Shown: positions 1 through 8,568 of the stretch, in pieces | How the letters are laid out: each line of letters begins with the position of its first letter | Position numbering within the stretch: position 1 is the stretch's first letter | Assembly: GCA_964594125.1 (NCBI GenBank) | Contig: CAZQLL010000020.1 | Location: 24,220-88,219, forward strand | Origin: CAVRZJ01 sp964594125 | Lineage (GTDB): Bacteria; Acidobacteriota; Thermoanaerobaculia; Thermoanaerobaculales; Thermoanaerobaculaceae | DNA length: 64,000 bases | Direction: 5' to 3' | Notes under the pieces: generated by a model | Database searches by the model: none | Told to the model about the DNA's origin: nothing | Seen by the model: only the letters and a program-made list of their open reading frames with translations | Program-made: the position numbers and the translations under genes

Positions 1-2
1 TC

Positions 3-1148
3 GCCGTCGTGATGCACGGCCAGCTCGAGGTGTACCCCCCGCGCGGCTCGCTGCAGCTCATCGTCTCCGAGGTGATCCCCGAGGGGATCGGCGAGCTGCA
101 GCTCGCGTTCGAGCAGCTCAAGGCCAAGCTGGCCGCCGAGGGGCTGTTCGCGCCGGAGCGCAAGCGGCCGCTGCCGGCGCTGCCGCAGCGTCTCGGCCTG
201 GTGACGTCGCCGACCGGCGCCGCGGTTCGCGATGTGCTCAAGGTCCTCTCGCGCTGGGAGAGCCTGCAGGTGCTGCTGTACCCGGTGCGCGTGCAGGGCC
301 GCGGCGCCGAGGGCGAAATCGCCCGCGCGGTGCGCTGGCTCGCGCGCTCGGGGCGCGTCGATGTCGTGCTCGTCGTCCGCGGCGGCGGCTCGCTCGAGGA
401 CCTGTGGGCGTTCAACGAGGAGATGGTGGCGCGCGCGATCGCCGCGTCGGAGGTGCCCGTGGTCTCCGGCGTCGGCCACGAGGTCGACTTCACGATCGCC
501 GACTTCGTCGCCGATGTGCGCGCCGCAACCCCGACGCAGGCCGCGGAGCTGGTGGTCGCGCGCCTGGAAGCGCAGCAGCGGCGGGTCGGGCAGGCGGCGT
601 CGGCGATGTCCACCGCCGTCGCGCGCCGCCTCGAGCGGGCGCGGCTGCGGCTGCGGGCGCTGGAGGGGGCGCACGGGCTCGCCCGTTTGCCGCAGCGCGT
701 CGCCGAGCTGCGCGCCCACCTGGCCCGCCTTTCGGCGCTGCCTCAGCGGCTGCGCGCGCTGCTCGCCGGGCGCGTGCGCCGCGCCGACGCGGCCGCGGCG
801 CGGCTCTATCACTGGCCGGTGCGCCTCGGGGCGCCGCGCCGCCGCGAGCTGGTGACCGTCAAGCTGGCGGTGGCGGCGGAGCGGCTGCGCTCGCTGCTGC
901 GCCGCCGCGCCCAGGAGCTGGGCTCGGCCGAGCGCGCGCTCGCGACGCTGTCGCCGCGCCGGATCCTGGAGCGCGGCTACTCGATCACCACCCGGGAGGG
1001 CGAGCGCACGCCGCTGCGCGATGCCGCGGCGGTGGCGCCGGGCGGGCGGCTGGTCACGACGCTCGCGTCCGGCCAGGTGCGCTCGCTGGTAGTCGGCGGG
1101 CAGGGCGGAACGCAGGGCGATCTGTTCGATGAAAGAGCCGAGAGGTGA
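3..1148 (+). CDS. xseA: Exodeoxyribonuclease VII large subunit (5' truncated)
   Basis: Large subunit of exonuclease VII, which degrades single-stranded DNA to oligonucleotides with XseB. The gene runs off the left edge: the visible part begins inside the N-terminal OB-fold (VYPPRGSLQLIV) and lacks roughly the first 60-80 residues, so the in-frame GTG/ATG at 9-14 is not the true start. The catalytic domain is intact, with LGLVTSPTGAAVRDVL and the VVRGGGSLEDLWAFN block, then a long helical region ending in the typical RILERGYSI segment. The stop TGA (1146-1148) lies inside a heptad repeat that starts at 1135. xseB follows 180 bp downstream. Confidence 0.95.
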   Translation, partial: AVVMHGQLEVYPPRGSLQLIVSEVIPEGIGELQLAFEQLKAKLAAEGLFAPERKRPLPALPQRLGLVTSPTGAAVRDVLKVLSRWESLQVLLYPVRVQGRGAEGEIARAVRWLARSGRVDVVLVVRGGGSLEDLWAFNEEMVARAIAASEVPVVSGVGHEVDFTIADFVADVRAATPTQAAELVVARLEAQQRRVGQAASAMSTAVARRLERARLRLRALEGAHGLARLPQRVAELRAHLARLSALPQRLRALLAGRVRRADAAAARLYHWPVRLGAPRRRELVTVKLAVAAERLRSLLRRRAQELGSAERALATLSPRRILERGYSITTREGERTPLRDAAAVAPGGRLVTTLASGQVRSLVVGGQGGTQGDLFDERAER

Positions 1149-1310
1149 GAGGTGAGAGCCGATCCACTCCATCCGGAAGGCGTCGCGGAGCGCGCACATG
1201 CTCGCGAGCGGCAGCCCCCCGGCGGCCCGGGAGGGCCGGCGCCGCGGTGGGGTGAAGGCGCCGGATTCATTCCTGCTCCCGACTCTCGACTCTGAACTCT
1301 CGACTCTCGA
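1135..1310. repeat. Heptad repeats bracketing the xseA-xseB gap
   Basis: Two 7-bp-period arrays flank the gap. At 1135-1162 there are four units (GAGCCGA, GAGGTGA, GAGGTGA, GAGCCGA); at 1276-1310 there are five (CTCCCGA, CTCTCGA, CTCTGAA, CTCTCGA, CTCTCGA). Read on the other strand the second array also has GAG-based units, so the two could pair as an imperfect long hairpin. The xseA stop codon is supplied by the first array. Confidence 0.8.
1167..1257 (+). repeat. Dispersed GC-rich intergenic element, copy 1
   Basis: Non-coding sequence between the heptad arrays. Its first part (from CTCCATCCGGAAG) recurs at 21607-21678, and its last 39 bp (1219-1257) match the minus strand of 6595-6633 with about 3 mismatches. 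It contains strong dyads around GGCCC. The three copies are all in gene gaps, which suggests a REP/MITE-like family. Confidence 0.6.
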
Positions 1311-1328
1311 CGTGAAAGGGGTCCGGCG

Positions 1329-1565
1329 ATGAGCAAGGAGACGTTCGAGGAGGCGCTGGCGCAGCTCGAGGAGGTGGTCGCCAGGCTCGAGGACGAGTCG
1401 GTCGGCCTCGAGGAGGCGATCAAGCTGTTCGAGCGCGGCGTCAAGCTTGCGCGCCGCTGCCGCGCGCAGCTCGAGGGGGTGGAGCGGCGCGTCGAGCAAC
1501 TCCTCGCCGAAGCGGCGGACGGCGGCGAGCCGGAGACGGCGCCGTTCGCGCCGGCCGAGGGGTGA
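1329..1565 (+). CDS. xseB: Exodeoxyribonuclease VII small subunit
   Basis: A 78-residue small subunit of exonuclease VII. The family core is clear: FEEALAQLEEVVARLE followed by LEEAIKLFERGVKLARRCRAQLE, two helices that form the coiled-coil hairpin binding XseA. The C-terminal 20 residues are acidic and Ala/Pro-rich as usual. The ATG at 1329 gives the normal length; xseB is followed after one base by the GTG of ispA, so xseB-ispA-dxs form one operon, an order also known from Escherichia coli and many other bacteria. Confidence 0.95.
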   Translation: MSKETFEEALAQLEEVVARLEDESVGLEEAIKLFERGVKLARRCRAQLEGVERRVEQLLAEAADGGEPETAPFAPAEG

Positions 1566-1566
1566 C

Positions 1567-2469
1567 GTGGACCTCGCTCAGCACATCGAGTCCGAGCGCG
1601 CGGCGATCGACGCCGAGCTCGATCGCCTGCTGCCGCCGGCCGACGCGTGGCCGCCGCGGCTGCACGCGGCGATGCGCTACGCGGTGCTCGGCGGCGGCAA
1701 GCGCGTGCGCCCGATCCTCGTTCGGGCGGTGTGCCGCGCCGCCGGCGGCGACCCCGCGCTCGCGCTCGCTCCCGGGTGCGCGCTGGAGCTCGTCCACAGC
1801 TACTCGCTGGTGCACGACGACCTGCCGGCGCTCGACGACGACACGCTGCGGCGCGGCCGGCCGACCGTGCACGTCGCCTGGGGCGAGGCGCTCGCGATCA
1901 TGGTCGGCGACGCCCTCCTCACGGAGGGGTTCGCGGTGCTTGCGCGCCACCCCGAGGGCGCGGCGCACGCCGCGCTGCGCGCCGAGGCGTGCACGCTGGT
2001 CGCCGCCGCGATCGGCTCCCGGGGGATGGTCGGAGGCCAGGTCGAGGACCTCGAGGCGACCGGCGCCGACGCGGCGGGCGCGGCGGGCGCCGCCGCGCGC
2101 CTCGATCGCATCCACCGCGCGAAGACCGGGGCGCTGATAGCCGCCGCGGTCGAGCTGGGCGCCCTCATCGCGGGCGCCGCCGGCGAACGGCGGCGCGCCT
2201 GGCGGGAGCTCGGCGAGCGCCTCGGCCTGCTCTTCCAGATCGCCGATGATATCCTCGACGTGACCGGCACGGCGGCGAGCCTCGGCAAGAGCCCGGGCAA
2301 GGACGCGGCGGCCGGGAAGCTCACGTACCCGGCGGTGCACGGCCTGACGGCCGCCCGCCGGCGTCTGGAGGCGCTCGCGGGCGAGCTCGCCGCCGCCGCG
2401 CGCGCTCTCGCGGGAGAGAACGGGGTGCTCACGGCGATCGTCGATTACGTTGCCCGGCGGGAGCGGTAG
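1567..2469 (+). CDS. ispA: Polyprenyl (farnesyl) diphosphate synthase
   Basis: Short-chain trans-prenyl diphosphate synthase of 300 residues that condenses IPP with allylic diphosphates to make FPP or GGPP. Both Asp-rich motifs are present: FARM in VHDDLPALDDD (near residue 82) and SARM in IADDILDVTG (near residue 227). GGKRVRP binds the IPP diphosphate. Start: GTG 1567, one base after the xseB stop and preceded by GAGGGG. The product length (C15 or C20) cannot be settled from sequence alone. It lies directly upstream of dxs, so substrate supply and chain elongation are co-transcribed. Confidence 0.93.
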   Translation: MDLAQHIESERAAIDAELDRLLPPADAWPPRLHAAMRYAVLGGGKRVRPILVRAVCRAAGGDPALALAPGCALELVHSYSLVHDDLPALDDDTLRRGRPTVHVAWGEALAIMVGDALLTEGFAVLARHPEGAAHAALRAEACTLVAAAIGSRGMVGGQVEDLEATGADAAGAAGAAARLDRIHRAKTGALIAAAVELGALIAGAAGERRRAWRELGERLGLLFQIADDILDVTGTAASLGKSPGKDAAAGKLTYPAVHGLTAARRRLEALAGELAAAARALAGENGVLTAIVDYVARRER

Positions 2470-2476
2470 GGCGCAG

Positions 2477-4405
2477 GTGGGGCTGCTCGAACGCATCAGC
2501 TCGCCCGCGGACCTCCGCCAGCTCCCGGAGGAGCTGCTCCCCGAGCTCGCCGCGGAGCTGCGCCGGTTCCTCGTTTCCTCGGTGTCGGCGACCGGCGGCC
2601 ACCTCGCCTCGGGGCTCGGCGCGGTCGAGCTGACGATCGCGCTGCACTACGCGTTCGACACGCCGCGCGACCAGATCGTCTGGGACGTCGGCCACCAGTG
2701 CTACCCGCACAAGGTGCTCACCGGCCGCCGCGACCGCTTCCGCACGCTGCGCGCCTACGGCGGCCTTTCCGGCTTCCTGCGGCGCGAGGAGAGCGAGTAC
2801 GACGCCTTCAACGCCGGCCACGCCTCGACGTCGATCTCTGCGGCGCTCGGCATGGCGGTGGCGCGCGATCAGCGCGGCGAGTCGCACCGCATCGTGGCGG
2901 TGATTGGCGACGGCGCGCTCACCGGCGGCATGGCGATGGAGGGGCTCAATCAGGCAGGCTATCTCGGCCGCCGCCTGATGATCATCCTCAACGACAACGA
3001 GATGTCGATCTCGCCCAACGTCGGCGCGCTGCACGGGTACCTCAACCGCATCCTGCACGGGCAGCCGTACCGGCGCCTCAAGGACGACATCGAGCACCTC
3101 CTGCTCGGCATCCCCAAGGTCGGCGAGCCGATGCTCAAGCTCGCCAAGCAGGCCGAGCAGATGGCCAAGCATCTGCTGGTACCCGGCGTCCTCTTCGAGG
3201 AGCTCGGGTTCGAGTACGCCGGACCGATCAACGGCCACTCGCTGCCGCAGCTCGTCGCGGCGCTCAGGCAGTGGCGCGACCACAAGCACCCGGTGCTGCT
3301 GCACGTGGTGACGCGCAAGGGCAAGGGGTGGGAGCCGGCGGAGGCCGATCCGGTGTTCTGGCACGGCGCCACGCCGTTCTCCGCCGAGACCGGCGAGCTC
3401 GCGCCCGCCAGGGGCGGGCCGCCTTCGTACACCAGGGTGTTCTCGCGGGCGCTGGTCGAGCTGGCGCACGCCGACGAGCGCGTCGTCGCGATCACCGCCG
3501 CGATGCCAGAGGGCACCGGGCTCGACGCCTTCGCGAAGGAGTTCCCGAGGCGCTGCTTCGACGTCGGCATCTGCGAGCAGCACGCGGTGACGTTCGCCGC
3601 CGGCATGGCGACGCGCGGCCTGCGGCCGGTGGTGGCGATCTACTCGACGTTCCTGCAGCGCGCCTTTGACCAGATCTTCCACGACGTCTGCCTGATGCGG
3701 CTGCCCGTGGTGTTCGCGCTCGACCGCGGCGGCCTGGTCGGAAACGACGGCCCGACCCACCACGGCGTCTTCGACCTCTCCTACCTGCGGGTGCTGCCGG
3801 ACCTCGTGGTGATGGCGCCGAAGGACGAGGACGAGCTGCGCCACATGCTCGCCACCGCGCTCGCGGCGCCGCTCCCGGCGGCGCTGCGCTACCCGCGCGG
3901 CGCCGGCTACGGCGTCGCCACGGAGGGGCCGCCGCGGGTGCTGCCGGTCGGCAAGGCCGAGGTGCTGCGCCGGGGACCCGACGGGTATGTGTGGGCGATC
4001 GGCACGATGGCGACCGAGGCGCTGCGCGCTGCACAGCGCCTCGCCGCCGAGGGCGGTCCCGATCTGACGGTGGTCAACGCCCGCTTCGTCAAGCCGCTCG
4101 ATGTCGAGCTGCTCGCCGCCCAGGCGCGGCCCGGCGTCCGCTTTCTCACGGTCGAGGAGAACGCGCTCGCCGGCGGGTTCGGCGCCGCCGTGCTCGAGGC
4201 GATCGCAGCGCTCGGCGTCGCGGGCGTCCACATCGAGCGCCTCGGCGTGCCCGACGAGTACCAGCCGCACGGCGGGCAGGACATCCTGCGCGCCCGCCTC
4301 GATCTCGACGTCGAGGGGATCGTGCGGCGGGCGCGGGCGTTTTTTCCCGTCGCCGAGGCCGGCGTGCGGCGTCTGGCGCGTCCGCGGCCGGCGCCCTCGG
4401 CATGA
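2477..4405 (+). CDS. dxs: 1-deoxy-D-xylulose-5-phosphate synthase
   Basis: Thiamine diphosphate enzyme that condenses pyruvate and glyceraldehyde 3-phosphate, the first step of the MEP isoprenoid pathway; 642 residues, normal for the family. Visible motifs: GHLASGLGAVELTIALHY, VWDVGHQCYPHKVLTGR, the ThDP/Mg site GDGALTGGMAMEG..LNDNEMSI, the transketolase-type glutamate in FDVGICEQHAVTFAAG, and DRGGLVGNDGPTHHG. GTG 2477 is preferred to an upstream ATG (2450) that would lie inside ispA. Last gene of the xseB-ispA-dxs run; its stop overlaps the next ATG by 4 nt. Confidence 0.96.
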   Translation: MGLLERISSPADLRQLPEELLPELAAELRRFLVSSVSATGGHLASGLGAVELTIALHYAFDTPRDQIVWDVGHQCYPHKVLTGRRDRFRTLRAYGGLSGFLRREESEYDAFNAGHASTSISAALGMAVARDQRGESHRIVAVIGDGALTGGMAMEGLNQAGYLGRRLMIILNDNEMSISPNVGALHGYLNRILHGQPYRRLKDDIEHLLLGIPKVGEPMLKLAKQAEQMAKHLLVPGVLFEELGFEYAGPINGHSLPQLVAALRQWRDHKHPVLLHVVTRKGKGWEPAEADPVFWHGATPFSAETGELAPARGGPPSYTRVFSRALVELAHADERVVAITAAMPEGTGLDAFAKEFPRRCFDVGICEQHAVTFAAGMATRGLRPVVAIYSTFLQRAFDQIFHDVCLMRLPVVFALDRGGLVGNDGPTHHGVFDLSYLRVLPDLVVMAPKDEDELRHMLATALAAPLPAALRYPRGAGYGVATEGPPRVLPVGKAEVLRRGPDGYVWAIGTMATEALRAAQRLAAEGGPDLTVVNARFVKPLDVELLAAQARPGVRFLTVEENALAGGFGAAVLEAIAALGVAGVHIERLGVPDEYQPHGGQDILRARLDLDVEGIVRRARAFFPVAEAGVRRLARPRPAPSA

Positions 4406-5565
4406 GGCCGCTCTCCATCCTCGTCTGTCTGACGTACTACCTGCCGCACCGCACCGGTCTGACGCTGCACGCCGCCCGCCTGGCGCGCGAGCTGGCGGCG
4501 CGGGGACACCTCGTCACCGTGCTGTCGGCGCGCTTCCGCCGCGATCTGGCGAGCGACGAGACGATCGCCGGCGTGCGCGTCGTCCGCCTCGCCGCACCGC
4601 TGCGCCTGAGCCGGGGCGTGCTGGCGCCCGCCTACCCGCGCGCCCTCGGCAGGCTCCTCTGCGGCGCCGACGTCGTGCACGTGCACTCGCCGTTGCCCGA
4701 GGCGGCGCTGGTGGCGTGGCGGGCGCGCCGCGCCGGCGTGCCGCTGGTGATCACCCACCACGGCGACGTCGTGCTCCCGCGCGGCCCGGCAAACCGCGCC
4801 GCCGAGCTGGCGATGCGCGCCTCGTTCGCCGCGGCGGCGCGCCGCGCCGCCGCGCTCGTCGCCTACAGCGACGACTATGCCGCGCACTCGGAATGGCTGC
4901 GCCCGCACGCGGCGAAGACGACGGCGATCCTGCCGCCGATCGAGATCCCGCTGCCGGCTCCGGAACGCGTTGCGGCGCTGCGCCGGCGCCTGGGTGTCGC
5001 CGGGCGGAGACTGATCGGGTTCGCCGGCCGCTTCGTCGAGGAGAAGCGGCCGGACGTGCTGCTGCGCGCCCTGCCGGCGGTCGCGCGCGAGCACCCAACA
5101 GCGACCGCCGTCTTCGCCGGGCAGCGGCAGGTCGGCTACGAGCGCTTCTACGATCGCCATCGCGAGCTGGTGGCGGCGTCCGGCGACCGGGTGCGATTCG
5201 CCGGGCTCATCGACGACCCCGAGGAGCTCGCCGCGTTCTACGCCGCCTGCGATGTCCTCGCCCTGCCATCGCAGACCGAGTGCTTCGGGCTTGTGCAGGC
5301 GGAGGCGATGCTGTGCGGCACGCCCGTGGTCGCCTCCGACATCCCTGGCGCGCGCGTGCCGGTGCGCCTGACCGGCATGGGACGGCTGGTGCCGCCGCGC
5401 GATCCCGCGGCGCTCGCCGCCGCGCTCGCCGACATCCTGTGCGCCCCGGAGCGCTGCCGCCGGCCCCGCGCGGAGATCGCCGCCGTCTTCTCGCTCGCGC
5501 GCACCGTCGACGCCTGCGAGGCGGTGCTGGAGGATGCGGCGGCGCAGGGGCATCGCGCGGCATGA
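4402..5565 (+). CDS. Glycosyltransferase family 4
   Basis: Retaining GT-B glycosyltransferase of 387 residues. The N-terminal acceptor domain begins ILVCLTYYLPHRTGLTLHAARLARELAARG, and the donor domain has IGFAGRFVEEKRPDVLL and the E-x7-E motif in TECFGLVQAEAMLCGTPVVAS. The substrate is unknown; it probably builds an extracellular or lipid-linked glycan. ATG 4402 overlaps the dxs stop (ATGA) and its own stop overlaps the next gene's ATG, so translation appears coupled. Confidence 0.88.
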   Translation: MRPLSILVCLTYYLPHRTGLTLHAARLARELAARGHLVTVLSARFRRDLASDETIAGVRVVRLAAPLRLSRGVLAPAYPRALGRLLCGADVVHVHSPLPEAALVAWRARRAGVPLVITHHGDVVLPRGPANRAAELAMRASFAAAARRAAALVAYSDDYAAHSEWLRPHAAKTTAILPPIEIPLPAPERVAALRRRLGVAGRRLIGFAGRFVEEKRPDVLLRALPAVAREHPTATAVFAGQRQVGYERFYDRHRELVAASGDRVRFAGLIDDPEELAAFYAACDVLALPSQTECFGLVQAEAMLCGTPVVASDIPGARVPVRLTGMGRLVPPRDPAALAAALADILCAPERCRRPRAEIAAVFSLARTVDACEAVLEDAAAQGHRAA

Positions 5566-6548
5566 GGCGCCGTATGCGCCGGGGGGTTCAGTTTACCGGG
5601 AGGGCCGCCACCTCCGCCGGCCCGGGCGGCGAGCGGGAGGGTGGCCGCGCCGGCGAGGGCGCCCGCGCTCCCGGGTGCGGGGGGGATGCGTCGAGCGTCG
5701 TGGAGCGCGAGCGGCTGGTGCTCGCGCTCGCGGGCGGCGAGGCCGACCCGGCCTACCGGCGGCGCGCCGCCTGGACGCTTGCGCGCCTCGCGCCGCCGGC
5801 GGGCGCGCGCGTGCTCGAGGTCGGCATGGGCGCCGGCTCGCTGCTGCTGCTGCTCGCACGGCTGCACGACGTGCGGGCGGTCGGCGTCGACGTCGAGCTC
5901 GCGCGCGTGCTGCTCGCCCGCCGCAGCGGCTACCGTGGCGCCGCCGTGGTGGCCGACGCCGCCGCCCTGCCGTTCGCCGACGGGTCGTTCCCGCGCGCCC
6001 TCGCGTGCGAGGTGCTCGAGCACCTCGCCGACGACCGCGCGGCGCTCGCCGAGCTGCGGCGGGTGACGGCGCCGGGCGGCCGCCTCGCGATCACCGTGCC
6101 GCACGCCCGCTACCCCGCGAGCTGGGATCCGCTCGCGTGGGCGCTCGAGCGGCTCGGCGTCCAGCCGCCGCGGAGCGGCTTCTACGTCGGGATCTGGTAC
6201 GGCCACCGCCGGCTGTACACCCGCGACGGCCTGCGCGCCGTGGCCACCGCGGCGGGGTGGGGGATCGTCGAGGACGCGCTGCTGGCGCGCGGCGCGTTTC
6301 CGTTCGCCCACTTCCTGCTCTACGGCGTCGGCAAGCGCCTGCTCGACGCGGGGCTGGCGGGCCGCGGCGCCGCTGCCGTCGGTCGCACCGCCGAGCCGGC
6401 GCCGCTGCCGCCCGCGCTCCACCCGCTGGGTGCGGCGATCCGCGTGCTGCGCGCGTGCGACGCGCGCGCCGAGCGGCGCGCCACGCCCGCGTCGCCGGCG
6501 GTCATCGTCGCGGCGTTGCTGGAGGGGAGGTCTCGCGCTAATCGTTGA
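5562..6548 (+). CDS. Class I SAM-dependent methyltransferase
   Basis: Methyltransferase of the Methyltransf_11 type. Motif I is VLEVGMGAGSLLL, motif II/III includes FADGSFPRALACEVLEHLADD, followed by RVTAPGGRLAITVPH. Start is uncertain: ATG 5562 gives a 4-nt overlap with the glycosyltransferase, but residues 10-45 are a Gly/Arg/Ala low-complexity stretch resembling intergenic repeats, and GTG 5700 would give a more standard N-terminus. The last codons (LEGRSRANR) come from a copy of GGGGAGGTCTCGCG that recurs twice downstream, so the C-terminus may also have been extended by a repeat. Substrate unknown. Confidence 0.8.
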   Translation: MRRRMRRGVQFTGRAATSAGPGGEREGGRAGEGARAPGCGGDASSVVERERLVLALAGGEADPAYRRRAAWTLARLAPPAGARVLEVGMGAGSLLLLLARLHDVRAVGVDVELARVLLARRSGYRGAAVVADAAALPFADGSFPRALACEVLEHLADDRAALAELRRVTAPGGRLAITVPHARYPASWDPLAWALERLGVQPPRSGFYVGIWYGHRRLYTRDGLRAVATAAGWGIVEDALLARGAFPFAHFLLYGVGKRLLDAGLAGRGAAAVGRTAEPAPLPPALHPLGAAIRVLRACDARAERRATPASPAVIVAALLEGRSRANR

Positions 6549-6688
6549 GGGGAGGTCTCGCGACCTCCCCTCGCCCGCGAAGTGAATTCGCGGGCTTCAC
6601 CCCACCGCGCCGGCGGCCCTGCCGGGCCGCCGGACCGCCACAGAACAGCGTTGGCGCAGCAGGAGGGGAGGTCTCGCGATCTCCCCTC
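6524..6688. repeat. Repeat cluster with three hairpins, copy 2 of the dispersed element
   Basis: GGGGAGGTCTCGCG occurs at 6524-6537, 6549-6562 and 6665-6678; the second and third form palindromes (6549-6570 and 6663-6688). Between them are a perfect hairpin CCCGCGAA/TTCGCGGG (6574-6594) and, on the minus strand at 6595-6633, the same 39-bp segment as at 1219-1257. It fills the gap between the convergent methyltransferase and adk genes and may also terminate transcription. Confidence 0.7.
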
Positions 6689-6706
6689 GGTGCCGGGGCG
6701 AGGGGC

Positions 6707-7372
6707 TCAGCGGGCCGCGGCGGCGAGGCCGGCGAGGATCGCGGCCTTCACTTCGTCGATGCCGCGCGTGCCGTCGACCTTGACGTATGCCGGCGCATCG
6801 GCCGCGCCGCTCGCCGCCAGCTTCCCGTAGAACGAGGCCAGCACCTCGGTCTGGGCGTGGTACGCCTGCAGGCGCCGGCGGACGGTCTCCTCGCGGTCGT
6901 CGTCGCGCTGCACCAGCGGCTCGCCGGTGACGTCGTCCTTACCCTCCACCTTCGGGGGGTTGAAGATGACGTGGTAGGTCCGCCCGGAGGGCAGGTGCGC
7001 ACGGCGGCCGGACATCCGCCTGACGATCTCGTCGTCGGGCACCTCGATCTCGACGATCGCGTCGATCGCGACGCCGGCGGCGCGCGTCGCCTCCGCCTGC
7101 GGCAGCGTGCGCGGGAACCCGTCGAACAGGAACCCGTTGGCGCAGTCCTCTTGAGCGATGCGCTCCTTGACCAGGCCGATAATGATGTCGTCCGAGACGA
7201 GGGCGCCGGAGTCCATCACCGCCTTCGCCTTGCGCCCGAGCTCGCTGCCGGCCGCCACCGCGGCGCGCAGCATGTCGCCGGTCGAGATCTGCGGGATGCC
7301 GAAGCGCTCGCAGATGAACTTCGCCTGGGTTCCCTTGCCGGCGCCCGGGGGTCCGAGAAGGATCAGCCTCAT
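6707..7372 (-). CDS. adk: Adenylate kinase
   Basis: Catalyses ATP + AMP to 2 ADP. 221 residues, the long-LID form: P-loop GPPGAGKGTQ at residues 7-16, AMP-binding STGDMLRAA and DGFPRTLPQAEA, and a LID domain with RTYHVIFNPPKVEGKDD that lacks the four zinc-binding cysteines. ATG 7372 is preceded by a GAAGGGAG-type ribosome site, and a TACAAT box lies at 7422-7417. Downstream of a metallo-beta-lactamase-fold gene on the same strand, but with its own promoter. Confidence 0.97.
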   Translation of the reverse strand: MRLILLGPPGAGKGTQAKFICERFGIPQISTGDMLRAAVAAGSELGRKAKAVMDSGALVSDDIIIGLVKERIAQEDCANGFLFDGFPRTLPQAEATRAAGVAIDAIVEIEVPDDEIVRRMSGRRAHLPSGRTYHVIFNPPKVEGKDDVTGEPLVQRDDDREETVRRRLQAYHAQTEVLASFYGKLAASGAADAPAYVKVDGTRGIDEVKAAILAGLAAAAR

Positions 7373-7416
7373 GCCGTTCTCCCTTCCTTGTGAAGCCGTT
7401 CACTCCCCCCGCGCGG

Positions 7417-7422
7417 ATTGTA
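7417..7422 (-). promoter_or_regulatory. -10 box of adk
   Basis: TACAAT on the minus strand, 45 nt upstream of the adk ATG. The -35 region is poor (a CTGCCG-like hexamer about 17 nt upstream). Confidence 0.5.
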
Positions 7423-7543
7423 GCGCAGGCGACAGGGGCCGGCAGCGACCGCCTACGACCGGCGGATCGCAGCGCCACCGCATGACCTGCGGCTGGCGGA
7501 GGCGCCCCGCCCGCAGGGCCGGCATGCCTTGCGCCGTCGACTG

Positions 7544-8350
7544 TCAGCCTTCGGCGGTTCTGCGCAGCAGCGCGAGGATCATGTTCTTCTTGGAGAAGTC
7601 GCCGCGGGAGACGTAGGTCATCCACCCCTCGCGGCCGAGCAGGCGGGCGCGGATGGCGCCGGGCGGCAGGCCCTGCTCCGCGAGGGCGCGGGCGCGCTCG
7701 GCGAGCCCTTCCCAGAACGCGATCTTGGTGCGGATCGCGCGCTGCGGGTCGTGCACCACGCCCGCGTGCGCGCACAGCAGCAGGCACGGCGCGAGCGCGA
7801 GGACGCGGCGCAGCGACTCGATGTGCCGCCAGACGTCCTCGACCAGGCGGGTGTAGGTGACGCGCTCATGAATGAACAGGTCGCCGGTGAACGCCCACCC
7901 CTGCTGCGGCTCGAACAGACACACGTGGTCGGGCGCATGCCCGGGCGTCGGCACCACCTCGAAGCGGTACGCGCCGGAGTCGACGACCGTGGGCATCGGA
8001 TCCACTGTCGCGTTCTCGGGCTGCCCCCATACCAGCGCGCGGTACAGCGGCAGGCGGTAGAAGTCGGCGAGACGCGCGAGGGAGGCGGCCGGCGCCAGTA
8101 TCCGGACGCCGAATTCGCGTGCCAGCGCGCCGTTGGCGCCGGTGTGGTCCTCGTGGTAGTGGGTGTTGAGCACCAGGCGCGGCGGTCTTTGCCGGAGCCA
8201 GGCGACGAGCTCGCGCGCGGTCGCCGGCGGCCCGTTGTCGATCAGGACGCCGTCGACGAGGTAGGCGCACACGGAGTAGAGTGCCCGTCCGGCGAAGGTG
8301 CGGGCGAGGCGGATGCGGGTGATCGGGCCGTGGTCGAAGGCTGTGAGCAC
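7544..8350 (-). CDS. Metallo-beta-lactamase-fold hydrolase
   Basis: 268-residue cytoplasmic member of the glyoxalase II/lactonase-like MBL superfamily. The metal site is visible: NTHYHEDHTGANG (HxHxDH with Tyr at the second position), TPGHAPDHVCLF with the next His, FTGDLF with the bridging Asp, and a late His in CAHAGV. No signal peptide. GTG 8350 was chosen because it precedes the first conserved strand; there is no good ribosome site and the start is uncertain. Substrate unknown. The gene is divergent from the SDR at 8569. Confidence 0.75.
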   Translation of the reverse strand: MLTAFDHGPITRIRLARTFAGRALYSVCAYLVDGVLIDNGPPATARELVAWLRQRPPRLVLNTHYHEDHTGANGALAREFGVRILAPAASLARLADFYRLPLYRALVWGQPENATVDPMPTVVDSGAYRFEVVPTPGHAPDHVCLFEPQQGWAFTGDLFIHERVTYTRLVEDVWRHIESLRRVLALAPCLLLCAHAGVVHDPQRAIRTKIAFWEGLAERARALAEQGLPPGAIRARLLGREGWMTYVSRGDFSKKNMILALLRRTAEG

Positions 8351-8568
8351 GGTACGTGCGCTCGCGGCGCGGCCCGAGTGTGACGCGCCGCGGCACGCGC
8401 TGCAAGGGCGCGCTCTCGCGCGGCGCGGCGCCGCCGCGGCGGCGGCGCCTGGCGGTGGGCTGCCCCGGCGCCGCGCGCGCCGGCTCGCGGCGTGCGGGAA
8501 TCCGCGCCTCCATCCGGCGTTCTGGTGGGCACAGACGCGGCGCTCCTGGAGCGGCGCCGGAGGAAGAC

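Noticed and set aside
2429..4270. Long antisense frame opposite dxs
   Set aside because: Low-complexity His/Arg/Asp composition and no domains; dxs is fully conserved on the other strand.
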